Assembly (NCBI RefSeq): GCF_042646065.1
Contig: NZ_JBHRTA010000038.1
Span: 1,128,596 to 1,192,595 of the forward strand
Length of the DNA: 64,000 nucleotides
Origin: Parapedobacter deserti
Lineage (GTDB): Bacteria; Bacteroidota; Bacteroidia; Sphingobacteriales; Sphingobacteriaceae
Direction of reading: 5' to 3'
Of this stretch, positions 51,138 to 58,738 are shown piece by piece (the first letter of the stretch is position 1; every line of letters starts with the position of its first letter). Below the pieces are notes generated by a model. It searched no databases, was not told the origin of the DNA, and was given only the letters and a program-made list of their open reading frames with translations. The position numbers were made by a program, and so were the translations under genes.

Positions 51138-52820
51138 TTGAAGGCCTTAAACTTATCTATTCCATTCATCCTGCTGTCCTGCTCAACAGAAATTGAGCAA
51201 GAGCCCACAGCTACTGACCATACTTATCGCGATCAAGCCTACTCGTTTCTTGAAAAAAATAACGCAGACAGTGCGTTTTTTTATTTCAACCTTGCAGGAG
51301 AGCAGTATCAGGAATCGAAAGACAGCCTAAACGCCGCCAATTGCCTGATACAGATGGCTATTATTTTATCCGATAAGGGCGATTATTTCGGTAGCCAGGA
51401 GACCTCGTTTCAAGCCAACGCGTATTTAGATGAAGCCAATCCGGATCATCATTATTACCTGAGTAGCAATTTCAACAGCCTTGGCATCTCAACGCAACGA
51501 TTGAAGGATTATGAGCATGCTTTGGAATTTTATGAAACCGCTATTCGGTTTTCAACAGATTCGGCGAGCACCCAGCTATACCTAAATAATAAAGCCAAGA
51601 CCCTCCAACAAAAGAAAGACTATGCTGCGGCATTGGAAATCTACAAAAAAATTATCGACGAAAACACCGAAAACCCACGAGCATATGCCCGTGCGCTCAC
51701 CAATTTCGCGGTTACCCAATGGGCTGCAAACCCTAGTTACGATGCGCTGCCAGACCTTTGGCGTTCCTTACATATCCGGCAGCGAGAAAACGATCTGTGG
51801 GGGCAAAACTCCAGCTACACCCATCTTGCCGATTATTATACCAATAAGCAGCCCGATTCCGCACTGTACTATGCACATCGAAGGTACGCCGTGGCAAGGA
51901 CACTGCGGAGTGGCGACGACCTTGCTCACGCCCTTCAAAAACTCATCCAATTGGAAACATCCGACTCCGTTAAACACTATTTCAATACCTACCAACAACT
52001 TATCGATAGCATACAACTTGCCCGCAGTGCTGCCAAAAATCAGTTTGCACTGATCCGCTACGGAGTCGAAAAGAACAAGGCAGACAATTTAAAGCTACAG
52101 CAAGAAAACGCCGAGAAAGTTTATCAGATCAACAGGCAACGCATCATTACCATCGTCATTCTCCTGATCGCTATCATTTTTTCTGTGGGAGGTATCTATT
52201 CGTATAAAAAGCGAAGGCAACGAATAGAGCTGGAATCACAAAACAGGATAAAGGCATACCAACTTCGCACGTCCAAAAAAATACATGATGTGGTGGCCAA
52301 TGGCATTTACAGGGTTATGGCCAAGCTCGAAAACCAAGACATTATCGATCGGGAAGCCATGCTAGACCAACTGGAAGATATGTATGAAAAATCCCGCGAT
52401 ATTTCCTACGAAACGGCAGACTTGCCAAACGTGCAATACAACTTTCACGAAAGGCTAGCCCAATTGCTTACCTCTTTCGCTACCAATTCTACGAAAGTGA
52501 TCATTGCGGGCAACGATCCCGACTTGTGGGATGGTGTATTACCGGAAGCAAGGCAAGAGTTGTTACACATCCTTCAGGAACTCATGGTCAACATGCGCAA
52601 ACACAGCCAAGCTAGTCACGTTGCTGTGCGTTTAGCGCGGCAAGATGGCCAATTGCTGGTTTACTATACCGATAATGGTGTTGGCCTGCCAGAAGACATC
52701 GAGTATGGCAAAGGACTCACCAATGCGGGAAACCGTATAAAAAGCCTCCAAGGTGTTATTACCTTCAACAACACCGCAAAAACAGGGTTGAAAATTCAAA
52801 TCACCTTGCCAATCATTTAA
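51138..52820 (+). CDS. TPR-containing membrane sensor histidine kinase
   Basis: Sensor kinase of 560 aa starting at TTG. A short lipoprotein-like signal ends LLSC. Periplasmic TPR repeats (about 25-285) contain YSFLEKNNADSAFFYFNLAG and DYEHALEFYETAIRFS. A coiled coil, one transmembrane helix (about 334-355, RIITIVILLIAIIFSVGGIY) and a cytoplasmic HisKA_3-like dimerisation region with phosphoacceptor His383 (KKIHDVVANGIYRVM) follow. The HATPase domain has LQELMVNMRKHSQASHV, YTDNGVGLPEDI and GKGLTNAGNRIKSLQG. The partner is most likely the response regulator at 46532, four genes upstream; the small membrane-protein gene after it carries that regulator's operator. Confidence 0.9.
   Translation: MKALNLSIPFILLSCSTEIEQEPTATDHTYRDQAYSFLEKNNADSAFFYFNLAGEQYQESKDSLNAANCLIQMAIILSDKGDYFGSQETSFQANAYLDEANPDHHYYLSSNFNSLGISTQRLKDYEHALEFYETAIRFSTDSASTQLYLNNKAKTLQQKKDYAAALEIYKKIIDENTENPRAYARALTNFAVTQWAANPSYDALPDLWRSLHIRQRENDLWGQNSSYTHLADYYTNKQPDSALYYAHRRYAVARTLRSGDDLAHALQKLIQLETSDSVKHYFNTYQQLIDSIQLARSAAKNQFALIRYGVEKNKADNLKLQQENAEKVYQINRQRIITIVILLIAIIFSVGGIYSYKKRRQRIELESQNRIKAYQLRTSKKIHDVVANGIYRVMAKLENQDIIDREAMLDQLEDMYEKSRDISYETADLPNVQYNFHERLAQLLTSFATNSTKVIIAGNDPDLWDGVLPEARQELLHILQELMVNMRKHSQASHVAVRLARQDGQLLVYYTDNGVGLPEDIEYGKGLTNAGNRIKSLQGVITFNNTAKTGLKIQITLPII
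52724..52767 (+). promoter_or_regulatory. Degenerate copy of the operator-promoter inside the kinase gene
   Basis: TGCGG-GAAA-CCGTA (52724-52737), 13 of 14 matching the regulator-gene operator, then 22 bp and TACCTTCA (52760-52767; 6 of 8 to TACCTTTG). The stretch GGGAAACCGTATAAAAA is identical to that before the regulator gene. The DNA also encodes the conserved ATP-lid motif, so the match may be partly forced by coding. Confidence 0.35.
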
Positions 52821-52877
52821 ACAATAACGCAGAAGACCATCAGAGCTGGGCAGCTACTGCAAATAAATAATCGGGTT

Positions 52878-52921
52878 TACGGTTTCCCGTAAAAAATCAA
52901 AGCTTGCTCCAAGTAGTTTTG
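52878..52921 (+). promoter_or_regulatory. Operator-promoter of the small membrane protein
   Basis: TACGG-TTTC-CCGTA (52878-52891), a 22-bp spacer that starts AAAAATC as at 46465, then TAGTTTTG (52914-52921). Predicted start near 52928, 32 nt before the ATG at 52960. Confidence 0.75.
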
Positions 52922-52959
52922 GTACCATATTCTGTCACATAATATTGCATTGCAACCGC

Positions 52960-53181
52960 ATGAACGCTATTCTGTTACAAACATCATCTTTAGAAGGAGA
53001 CGTTGTATTTTTTATCGTTGTTCTGGCACTTACGGCGCTGATATTCTTTGCGATTAGAGGAGTACTACTATGGTATTGGAAAGTAGATACCATCCTAAAA
53101 AACCAGGAAGAGAGCAACCGTCTTTTAAAGGCTATCGCGCGCAATTTAGAATCGCAGAAGGATTCCACCAAGTCCGAGTAA
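52960..53181 (+). CDS. Small single-pass membrane protein
   Basis: 73-aa protein with one transmembrane helix (about residues 13-35, VVFFIVVLALTALIFFAIRG) and a helical, charged cytoplasmic tail (DTILKNQEESNRLLKAIARN). The ATG at 52960 is preferred to a TTG at 52945. No family is recognised. Its operator links it to the two-component system immediately upstream; it could be an effector or a feedback partner of the kinase, which is inference only. Confidence 0.75.
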   Translation: MNAILLQTSSLEGDVVFFIVVLALTALIFFAIRGVLLWYWKVDTILKNQEESNRLLKAIARNLESQKDSTKSE

Positions 53182-53215
53182 CGAAATGCGCTATGTTGTT
53201 TTTATTGAAAACTGG

Positions 53216-53652
53216 TCAAACCACTTCAATTTCCGGATTTAGCTTTAGCAAATCGGCAATAAACCCCTGTTTGTCCTTCGGAGAAATAACGATACTATCG
53301 AATTTGTTGTAAAAGATCTCCAGCCGGTCCAGCGAAGGGGCAGGGGCGCTGATTAAGGTTCTGGTTTCCTCAATTTGCGGACAGAAGCAATAGGTATTTC
53401 CTTTCGTTTGTATAACAAGCCGGCGTGAATAGTCAGCACACCGTGATAGATGACATAATAGGTCGCCAGGAAAAGCTGGATGCACAAAGCTGTACTCACG
53501 AGCATCAACAGCGCAAATCCGAATCCCGTCAACTTCGCCGTGGGATCAGACTCCTTCATGGGCAAAAGAACAGTCAGCAGCGTGGCGCTCAGCATGATTC
53601 CCAAAACCGGAATAAAGAGAGCCAGACCTACCTTCGCTTTTTATTTTTTCAT
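53216..53652 (-). pseudogene. Broken PH-like-domain membrane protein gene
   Basis: A plausible ancestral protein starts at the ATG at 53652 (MKK, then an in-frame TAA at codon 4). It continues KAKVGLALFIPVLGIMLSAT with two hydrophobic helices and then GLLYKRKEIPIASVRKLRK. A -1 shift near 53360 is needed to continue TRTLISAPAPSLDRLEIFYN and KFDSIVISPKDKQGF. The result resembles bacterial PH-like proteins with two N-terminal helices. Two independent lesions (nonsense plus frameshift) argue for a true pseudogene rather than one read error. A TATCTTGC near-consensus -7 box precedes the ATG. Confidence 0.72.
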
Positions 53653-53737
53653 GGGCAGCAAGATACGAACTATTGCAGTTGAGCAGAATGAAAAGGTACT
53701 CGTGTTTAAGCTCAGAACGGAGCCTTATGTCGTTGAT

Positions 53738-54865
53738 TCACAGCATCGGCAATGGAGTGATCTCACACCAGAGCACATGGTGGTCGCTGGCAGCATGCAG
53801 CTGCCTTTCCAGTTCAGGGTAAACGCTCCAGCGTTTTGGCCGGCTGCCCGGCCATGCGCCTTTCCTGAAGATCCCGCAGGCGGTTACCCGCCGGAAAAGT
53901 GGGGGCGACAGCAGCAGGTAGTCTATCTTATCGCTGTCATTTCCTAGGCCGAAAGTTCCCTTGCCGGGGAACTCGCCGGTATCGAAAGCCGGATGGGCGG
54001 ACACATCCCGGAGGTCTGTGCCCGACAGGAGGGGATGCAGGGCCGCGCTGCCAGGCGTGTCGTTTAGGTCTCCGAGAATTACGACATTCGTGTGGCCTTC
54101 GCCGGAAAGCCTGTGGTATATTTCCGCTGTCCGTTCCGCCTGTGCCTTTCTTTTCCGTTGAGAGGCGGCATCGTTGCCCCCGAATTTGCTTTTGAAATGG
54201 TTGGGCAGTACCCAGATGATTTCACCGCCCGGCGTCTCTACAGCATATTCCGAACAGTCCCGGCTGAAGACCGGATTGCCCGCTGCATCCAGGTCATGGA
54301 TGTGGCTTCGCATCAGGCCGATATTGAATCCGGTCTTGGTCATCAAGCCCACATCGATGCCCCGGTCGTCGTTCCCATCGATCAGCATCACATTCGGATA
54401 GGGTGCTCCATCCACTTTGCTGAGCACGTAATCGCTGAACTGCTTAAGTGCCACCCGGTGCTCGGCTTCCACAACGGCCAGGATATCCGCGTCCACGTCC
54501 CTGATCACCCGCCCGGTATTCATGATGGCTGTTTCATTCACATGTGCCATTTTCAGCTCGGCCCAGCCAACCCAGTCGCCGCGGCCGTCTGCCACGATGG
54601 CAACCGGACCGCTCTTCGGCCGCCGGAGCAGCTGCCCCCGGACCCTGCGGAGCAGCACGTAGGGGCCGTTATCCGACCTCAGTATGCCGAGGGTCTCCAT
54701 CAGCTCGAGCATGCGCTGTTTAACGGAAGGCGTGTAGACGGCTTGCTGAAAAAGGGCGTTCAATTCCGCCTCCTGTTCGACGATCCGCCGGGACCGTTCA
54801 GTGTCCTCATTGAAAGCTTTCGCCCGGTCGAATAGGTTTTCCACGTTGTAAGTTGCGATTTTCAT
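53738..54865 (-). CDS. Endonuclease/exonuclease/phosphatase (EEP) family protein
   Basis: EEP-fold hydrolase of 375 aa starting at the Met at 54865 (MKIATYNVENLFDR). Active-site blocks visible: ATYNVENLF (Asn), ADILAVVEAEHRVAL (catalytic Glu, metal), VVILGDLNDTPGSAALHPLL (Asp/Asn), and the terminal SDHHVLWCEI (Asp-His). No signal peptide. The substrate could be DNA, a nucleotide or a phosphoinositide-type ester; not decidable here. The base composition is visibly more GC-rich than the flanking genes, suggesting a different history. Confidence 0.9.
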   Translation of the reverse strand: MKIATYNVENLFDRAKAFNEDTERSRRIVEQEAELNALFQQAVYTPSVKQRMLELMETLGILRSDNGPYVLLRRVRGQLLRRPKSGPVAIVADGRGDWVGWAELKMAHVNETAIMNTGRVIRDVDADILAVVEAEHRVALKQFSDYVLSKVDGAPYPNVMLIDGNDDRGIDVGLMTKTGFNIGLMRSHIHDLDAAGNPVFSRDCSEYAVETPGGEIIWVLPNHFKSKFGGNDAASQRKRKAQAERTAEIYHRLSGEGHTNVVILGDLNDTPGSAALHPLLSGTDLRDVSAHPAFDTGEFPGKGTFGLGNDSDKIDYLLLSPPLFRRVTACGIFRKGAWPGSRPKRWSVYPELERQLHAASDHHVLWCEITPLPML

Positions 54866-54936
54866 GAACTGCAATGGTCGTTGGAGTCTTGCCAAATTAG
54901 GTAAGCAAATGGATATTCATATTAACTTATTGTTAA

Positions 54937-55153
54937 CTAATCCGCGCTGTTGATGCTCCGCATGGCATGGATAAGCGAAACCCGGCTGTTCTCTCCGGCC
55001 TTGCGGTAAATTTTTTCACTGATCTCCTGGCTCTGCAACCCTTGGCATAACCGTCCGGTGGCCTCGATCAGCTCGATTTCTCCGCGTTGTTCGAGGCTGT
55101 CTCGGTCATCCACAGTCGGAGCAATATGTCGCCAACAGAATACGCTGCTTCAT
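54937..55153 (-). pseudogene. Remnant of a LuxR-type response regulator
   Basis: Minus strand: ATG at 55151-55153 opens MKQRILLA, the usual start of a receiver domain, and stops after 15 codons. In another frame the DNA reads EIELIEATGRLCQGLQSQEI, then SEKIYRKAG, and ends at TAG 54937-54939, resembling the last 45 residues of a LuxR/NarL HTH domain. Most of the receiver and linker is missing. Read as a decayed regulator gene; the evidence is short motifs only. Confidence 0.4.
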
Positions 55154-55311
55154 ATGTTTCATCACTGTGCAAAACACCATCCCTGCCGCAAGGCTAAAGC
55201 GAAACTTAAACAGCTGAAAGTTGTTATTTAGTATAGTGTAACTGGCAAATTGACAATCTGACACCAACTATGCATGGGTGGTTACTTAGTGTACACGAAG
55301 AAATCGCTGTG

Positions 55312-55410
55312 ATGAAAACTATTGAGTTTCTTACCCTACTCCCCTTATTTTTCCTGGAGGAGGAGTCAGTTTCAGATATGCTGACTATTAGCACAAAAGT
55401 GCTTTTTTAA
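55312..55410 (+). other. Short open frame ending in a terminator-like hairpin
   Basis: A 32-codon frame (MKTIEFLTLLPLFFLEEESV and onward) ends at TAA 55408-55410, directly before the next frame. Its last codons contain AGCAC-AAAA-GTGCT followed by T5 (55390-55408), a small terminator-like hairpin. Could be chance, debris, or a short leader. 55154-55311 shows nothing else. Confidence 0.3.
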
Positions 55411-55434
55411 TTGAATCATTCCACAGCGCTTATC

Positions 55435-56364
55435 ATGATAAACAGACAATTGAAATTTATCAAAGAGCAGCCGACGAAGATTATTGAAATCGAGGCGCTG
55501 CTAATTGCATATGAGGAGTACGGTCTAAGCAATGGATGGCCCGTTATATTGTCGCATGGATTTCCTTACGATGTACATGCTTTCGGCAAAGTCGCTTCTA
55601 TTCTGACCCAAGCTGGGGCAAGAGTCATCGCTCCGTATACCCGCGGATTCGGCCCGACCCGCTTTGTCAGCGCGGATGTAATGCGGAACGGACAGCAGGC
55701 CGCCCGTGGCTCAGACATTATCAAGCTTTCTGACGCCTTGGGACTGGAGCGGCCAATACTCGGGGGTTTTGATTGGGGAGGCAATGCCTCCTGCGTAGCG
55801 TCGGTACTATGGCCGGAAAAAGTTAGCGGGCTTGTATCCTATGCCGGTTACGATGTAATAGATGTGGAGCAGCAAAGACATGCTGTGACCCCGTCGCTGG
55901 AGCGAACCTGCTGGTATCAGCATCTCTTCCAGTCCGAACGCGGACGCGAATGCTTAACAGAAAACCGCTATGAAATTGGCCGGATGCTATGGAGCGAATG
56001 GTCACCTAACTGGCAATTCGACAAAGAAACTTATACCCGCACGGCTGCAGCTTTTGAAAACCCCGACTTTGTGGATGTCGTAATACATTGGTACCGCTTC
56101 ATGCATGGCCTTGAGGAAGGAGAGCCAGCCCTGCAGCCCCTTGAAGACCATTTGGCGAAAAAGCCCAAAGTAAAGGTGCCGGCGGTGACGGTCGATGGTA
56201 CCAGCGACCCACTGAAGCCGGGTGGGACTTCCGACCACGCCAGCATGTTTGTTGGACCGCATCAGCACATTGTTGTTGATGCCGGACACAACGTGCCGCA
56301 GGAAAATCCCAGGGTGTTCGCTGATGCGGTCATAAAAGTTCACGGTTGGTCAAGCAACAGCTGA
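55435..56364 (+). CDS. Alpha/beta hydrolase with Asp nucleophile (epoxide hydrolase/dehalogenase-like)
   Basis: Soluble hydrolase of about 309 aa; the frame is open from a TTG at 55411, but the ATG at 55435 (MINRQLKFIKEQPTK) is the simpler start. Oxyanion HGFP (VILSHGFPYDVHAF), nucleophile elbow GGFDWGG with Asp in place of Ser (ILGGFDWGGNASCVAS), acid region DGTSDPLKPGG and catalytic His in DAGHNVPQENP are all visible. The Asp nucleophile places it with epoxide hydrolases and haloalkane dehalogenases rather than esterases. No signal peptide. The surrounding sequence is gene debris. Confidence 0.88.
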   Translation: MINRQLKFIKEQPTKIIEIEALLIAYEEYGLSNGWPVILSHGFPYDVHAFGKVASILTQAGARVIAPYTRGFGPTRFVSADVMRNGQQAARGSDIIKLSDALGLERPILGGFDWGGNASCVASVLWPEKVSGLVSYAGYDVIDVEQQRHAVTPSLERTCWYQHLFQSERGRECLTENRYEIGRMLWSEWSPNWQFDKETYTRTAAAFENPDFVDVVIHWYRFMHGLEEGEPALQPLEDHLAKKPKVKVPAVTVDGTSDPLKPGGTSDHASMFVGPHQHIVVDAGHNVPQENPRVFADAVIKVHGWSSNS

Positions 56365-56887
56365 ACATGTAGTTCGCTGCTTTGAAGGCACGGATATGGC
56401 AGAAAACGGAAAACCGGAAGAGGCACACCACCGATCTTTCCCATTGGAACAAAATACGGTTTGAGGTAAAAGATAAGAACGTACGGCTAATCTTATACGA
56501 TGTGCTGATTTATTCACTTTCTTATCAAAAACCCAATTGGCAGTATCATGGGGATCAACTTTCAATTTCATGGTGCTGGCGCAGTAGATTATGTGCGTCT
56601 GCATAATGAGGGAGGGGATCTTGTGTATGAAGACGAGTTTGGATTTAAGCCGTACCTCTAACTTAGGAATTAAATGCTTTAAGCCTTATCTACGCCTATT
56701 CGACTTTAAGCCGAAAGTTGATTACAAAATCGAAATCCTCGCCGGCCCAACCGTTGCCTTGGCACTTGTTCCTGAAGCCAAACATAGTGGAAGACCCTAC
56801 TTACAAAATAGCGACTGATCCGGTGAAATAACACAATGAGCCATTCTGACATCGCGATTGCAAACATCGTCTTTAGCGCATGAGGCG
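56365..56887. other. Intergenic region with gene fragments
   Basis: About 520 bp without a complete gene. One 36-codon plus-strand frame (56548-56658) reads VDYVRLHNEGGDLVYEDEFG, which looks like the end of a beta-sandwich domain of a secreted hydrolase. A second frame (56591-56818) has no recognisable content. Interpreted as debris. Confidence 0.45.
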
Positions 56888-58447
56888 TTAGCCTTTGAAA
56901 AATACAGGCGATCCTGTTAATCGAATCGTATTGGTTACCTTGGTCTGCTTATTTTCCCAATTGATTTGCGTAAGTGTTTTAATATTTAACGATGCCGGGA
57001 AGCTGTACTGAACCGATACGCTTTCTGATGCGCCGCTGGTTTTTGCCCACAATACACAGACATGGTCGTTACTAGCCGCAGAGTAAAAAACTCCACCGTC
57101 AACATTGGAGGGCAATTTCAATTGAGCCGTTGCGGCCGCGTCATATTGCCGATTTTTTAACAAATTGCTAACGGTGCGCCACGCTATACCACCAGGTGTT
57201 ATCGTATTGTTGTAAGGACTGGATGGCAAGTTTTGGTAGAAGCCCATCGCTTGGTAGGGATCGGTAGCCTGGGACAATGGCTTGCTTTCAGCGGGGCAAT
57301 AGACGTATAGCCCACTGATACCTGCCTTTTGCGCTACGACTGCCGCCTTAATTAAAAAATTCCGCTGCACCTCGTTGCCTCCAACGTAGTTGCCGATAGC
57401 TTTGCGGGGGATATTGGTTTCTGTGACGATAAAAGCTTTTTTGGGATTGGTTTTGCCGTTATAGGAATACTTATCCAGCACGGCCTGAAAGTCATTCTTA
57501 TAGCGGACTATCATTGCAGCTGCTGCGTCTGAATTGCGGTTGCTTCCTAAATAATACATCGGATATACGTGGTAGCTCAAACAATCGAACCACTGCCCAC
57601 CTTTTTTTGGATAATTGGCGCTTACACTTCCTTTATTAGGGTTATCGGTGTTGCGCAATATCGCATCCAGAAAACCAGGATAACCTAAACCGCCCACGCA
57701 GACCAGACCATCCTTATCCAGATGCTTAACAATCTCATAGGTGATTCTGAGCATGCGCACATAAGACTGGATGGGTGCGGCAAAGTTGCTCAGGTCGCAG
57801 GGGTTGGGGTCTGATTTTGCCCAGGTTTGGGTGGCTGCCCAGTTTTTGGTATAGTCCGGTTCGTTCCAAACCTCCCAATATTTTACATAGGGACCATAGG
57901 TCTTTACTACATTGTAAACGTAACTGGCGTAGTAATTTTTAGCGTTCACTTTTCCCGGCGAAGACCATATAGGTTCATACAGGTTGGCGAAGGTTTTCGA
58001 CTGCACACCATTACAGTATTTTGTCTTATCCCTGTGCGCATCGGCAGGTCCACTGAGAAACATGGTATGCTCCTTGCCGCCCAGTCGCCGGTAGGTTTCA
58101 AAAGCACCCACCCGGATATCGTAGCCCCATCGCTGCACAAAATGGTCATACATTGCTGGACGAAGGCTGTTCACCCCGGCGCCAGCGATATTCTTGGTCG
58201 GATTGCCAATCAGGAGTTCGGCCAGCTGCTGATCGGACCAACCTGAGTAATACCCCATATTAGAGCCATACAGGAATGACCCCGCCGAACCTGAAGATAG
58301 AACAGCGGAAGAGTTCAATGTTGCCTCAGGCTCCTCGCCGTCTACCCCCGCGACGAGCGCTTCCTTTGAGCATGAACTTAAAAACCATAAAAGAAGAGGG
58401 AAAGAAAGCGCATAAATTCCGCGAAATGCGGCCAATCGTTTAATCAT
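56888..58447 (-). CDS. Clan GH-A glycoside hydrolase lipoprotein (GH39-like)
   Basis: Exported lipoprotein of 519 aa with lipobox SSC (residues 24-26). A TIM barrel follows with an acid/base WNEPD motif (YWEVWNEPDYTKNW, about 195), LVCVGGLGYPGFLDAILRNT, FDCLSYHVYPMYYLG and the nucleophile candidate in KAFIVTETNIPRKAIG. A C-terminal beta domain starts near QLKLPSNVDGG. The sequence fits GH39-like or related clan GH-A enzymes; the substrate (xylan, glycosaminoglycan or other) cannot be told. No SusCD pair or regulator is adjacent, so it appears as a stand-alone gene in an accessory region. Confidence 0.83.
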   Translation of the reverse strand: MIKRLAAFRGIYALSFPLLLWFLSSCSKEALVAGVDGEEPEATLNSSAVLSSGSAGSFLYGSNMGYYSGWSDQQLAELLIGNPTKNIAGAGVNSLRPAMYDHFVQRWGYDIRVGAFETYRRLGGKEHTMFLSGPADAHRDKTKYCNGVQSKTFANLYEPIWSSPGKVNAKNYYASYVYNVVKTYGPYVKYWEVWNEPDYTKNWAATQTWAKSDPNPCDLSNFAAPIQSYVRMLRITYEIVKHLDKDGLVCVGGLGYPGFLDAILRNTDNPNKGSVSANYPKKGGQWFDCLSYHVYPMYYLGSNRNSDAAAAMIVRYKNDFQAVLDKYSYNGKTNPKKAFIVTETNIPRKAIGNYVGGNEVQRNFLIKAAVVAQKAGISGLYVYCPAESKPLSQATDPYQAMGFYQNLPSSPYNNTITPGGIAWRTVSNLLKNRQYDAAATAQLKLPSNVDGGVFYSAASNDHVCVLWAKTSGASESVSVQYSFPASLNIKTLTQINWENKQTKVTNTIRLTGSPVFFKG

Positions 58448-58738
58448 GTCGAACTAATGTTTTTCTCAAGCAAATTAAGCGGTGAGATGTCTTAAAAAAT
58501 AAATATGCTCGGCGAATGCCAAAAGTTATACCACTATTTTACGCTAATTTGCTGATGTGCCATTCCCCTGATAAAATGGAATAAAGTATTTTTAATCATA
58601 GTCAAAAAGGGGTAAAAGGTGTACAAGTTTAGGACGTGGTATAAGTTTTCTTGAGAGGTACTGCTACAAGCTGGGGAATTTAGTCACATTGATATGCTCT
58701 TTATATTCGTCTCAAGGGGAGTGCAAAACATAAAATAT

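Noticed and set aside
53352..53370. Programmed -1 frameshift in the PH-like gene
   Set aside because: The site (AGGAAACC on the minus strand) is not a standard slippery heptamer and a nonsense codon at position 4 already breaks the gene.
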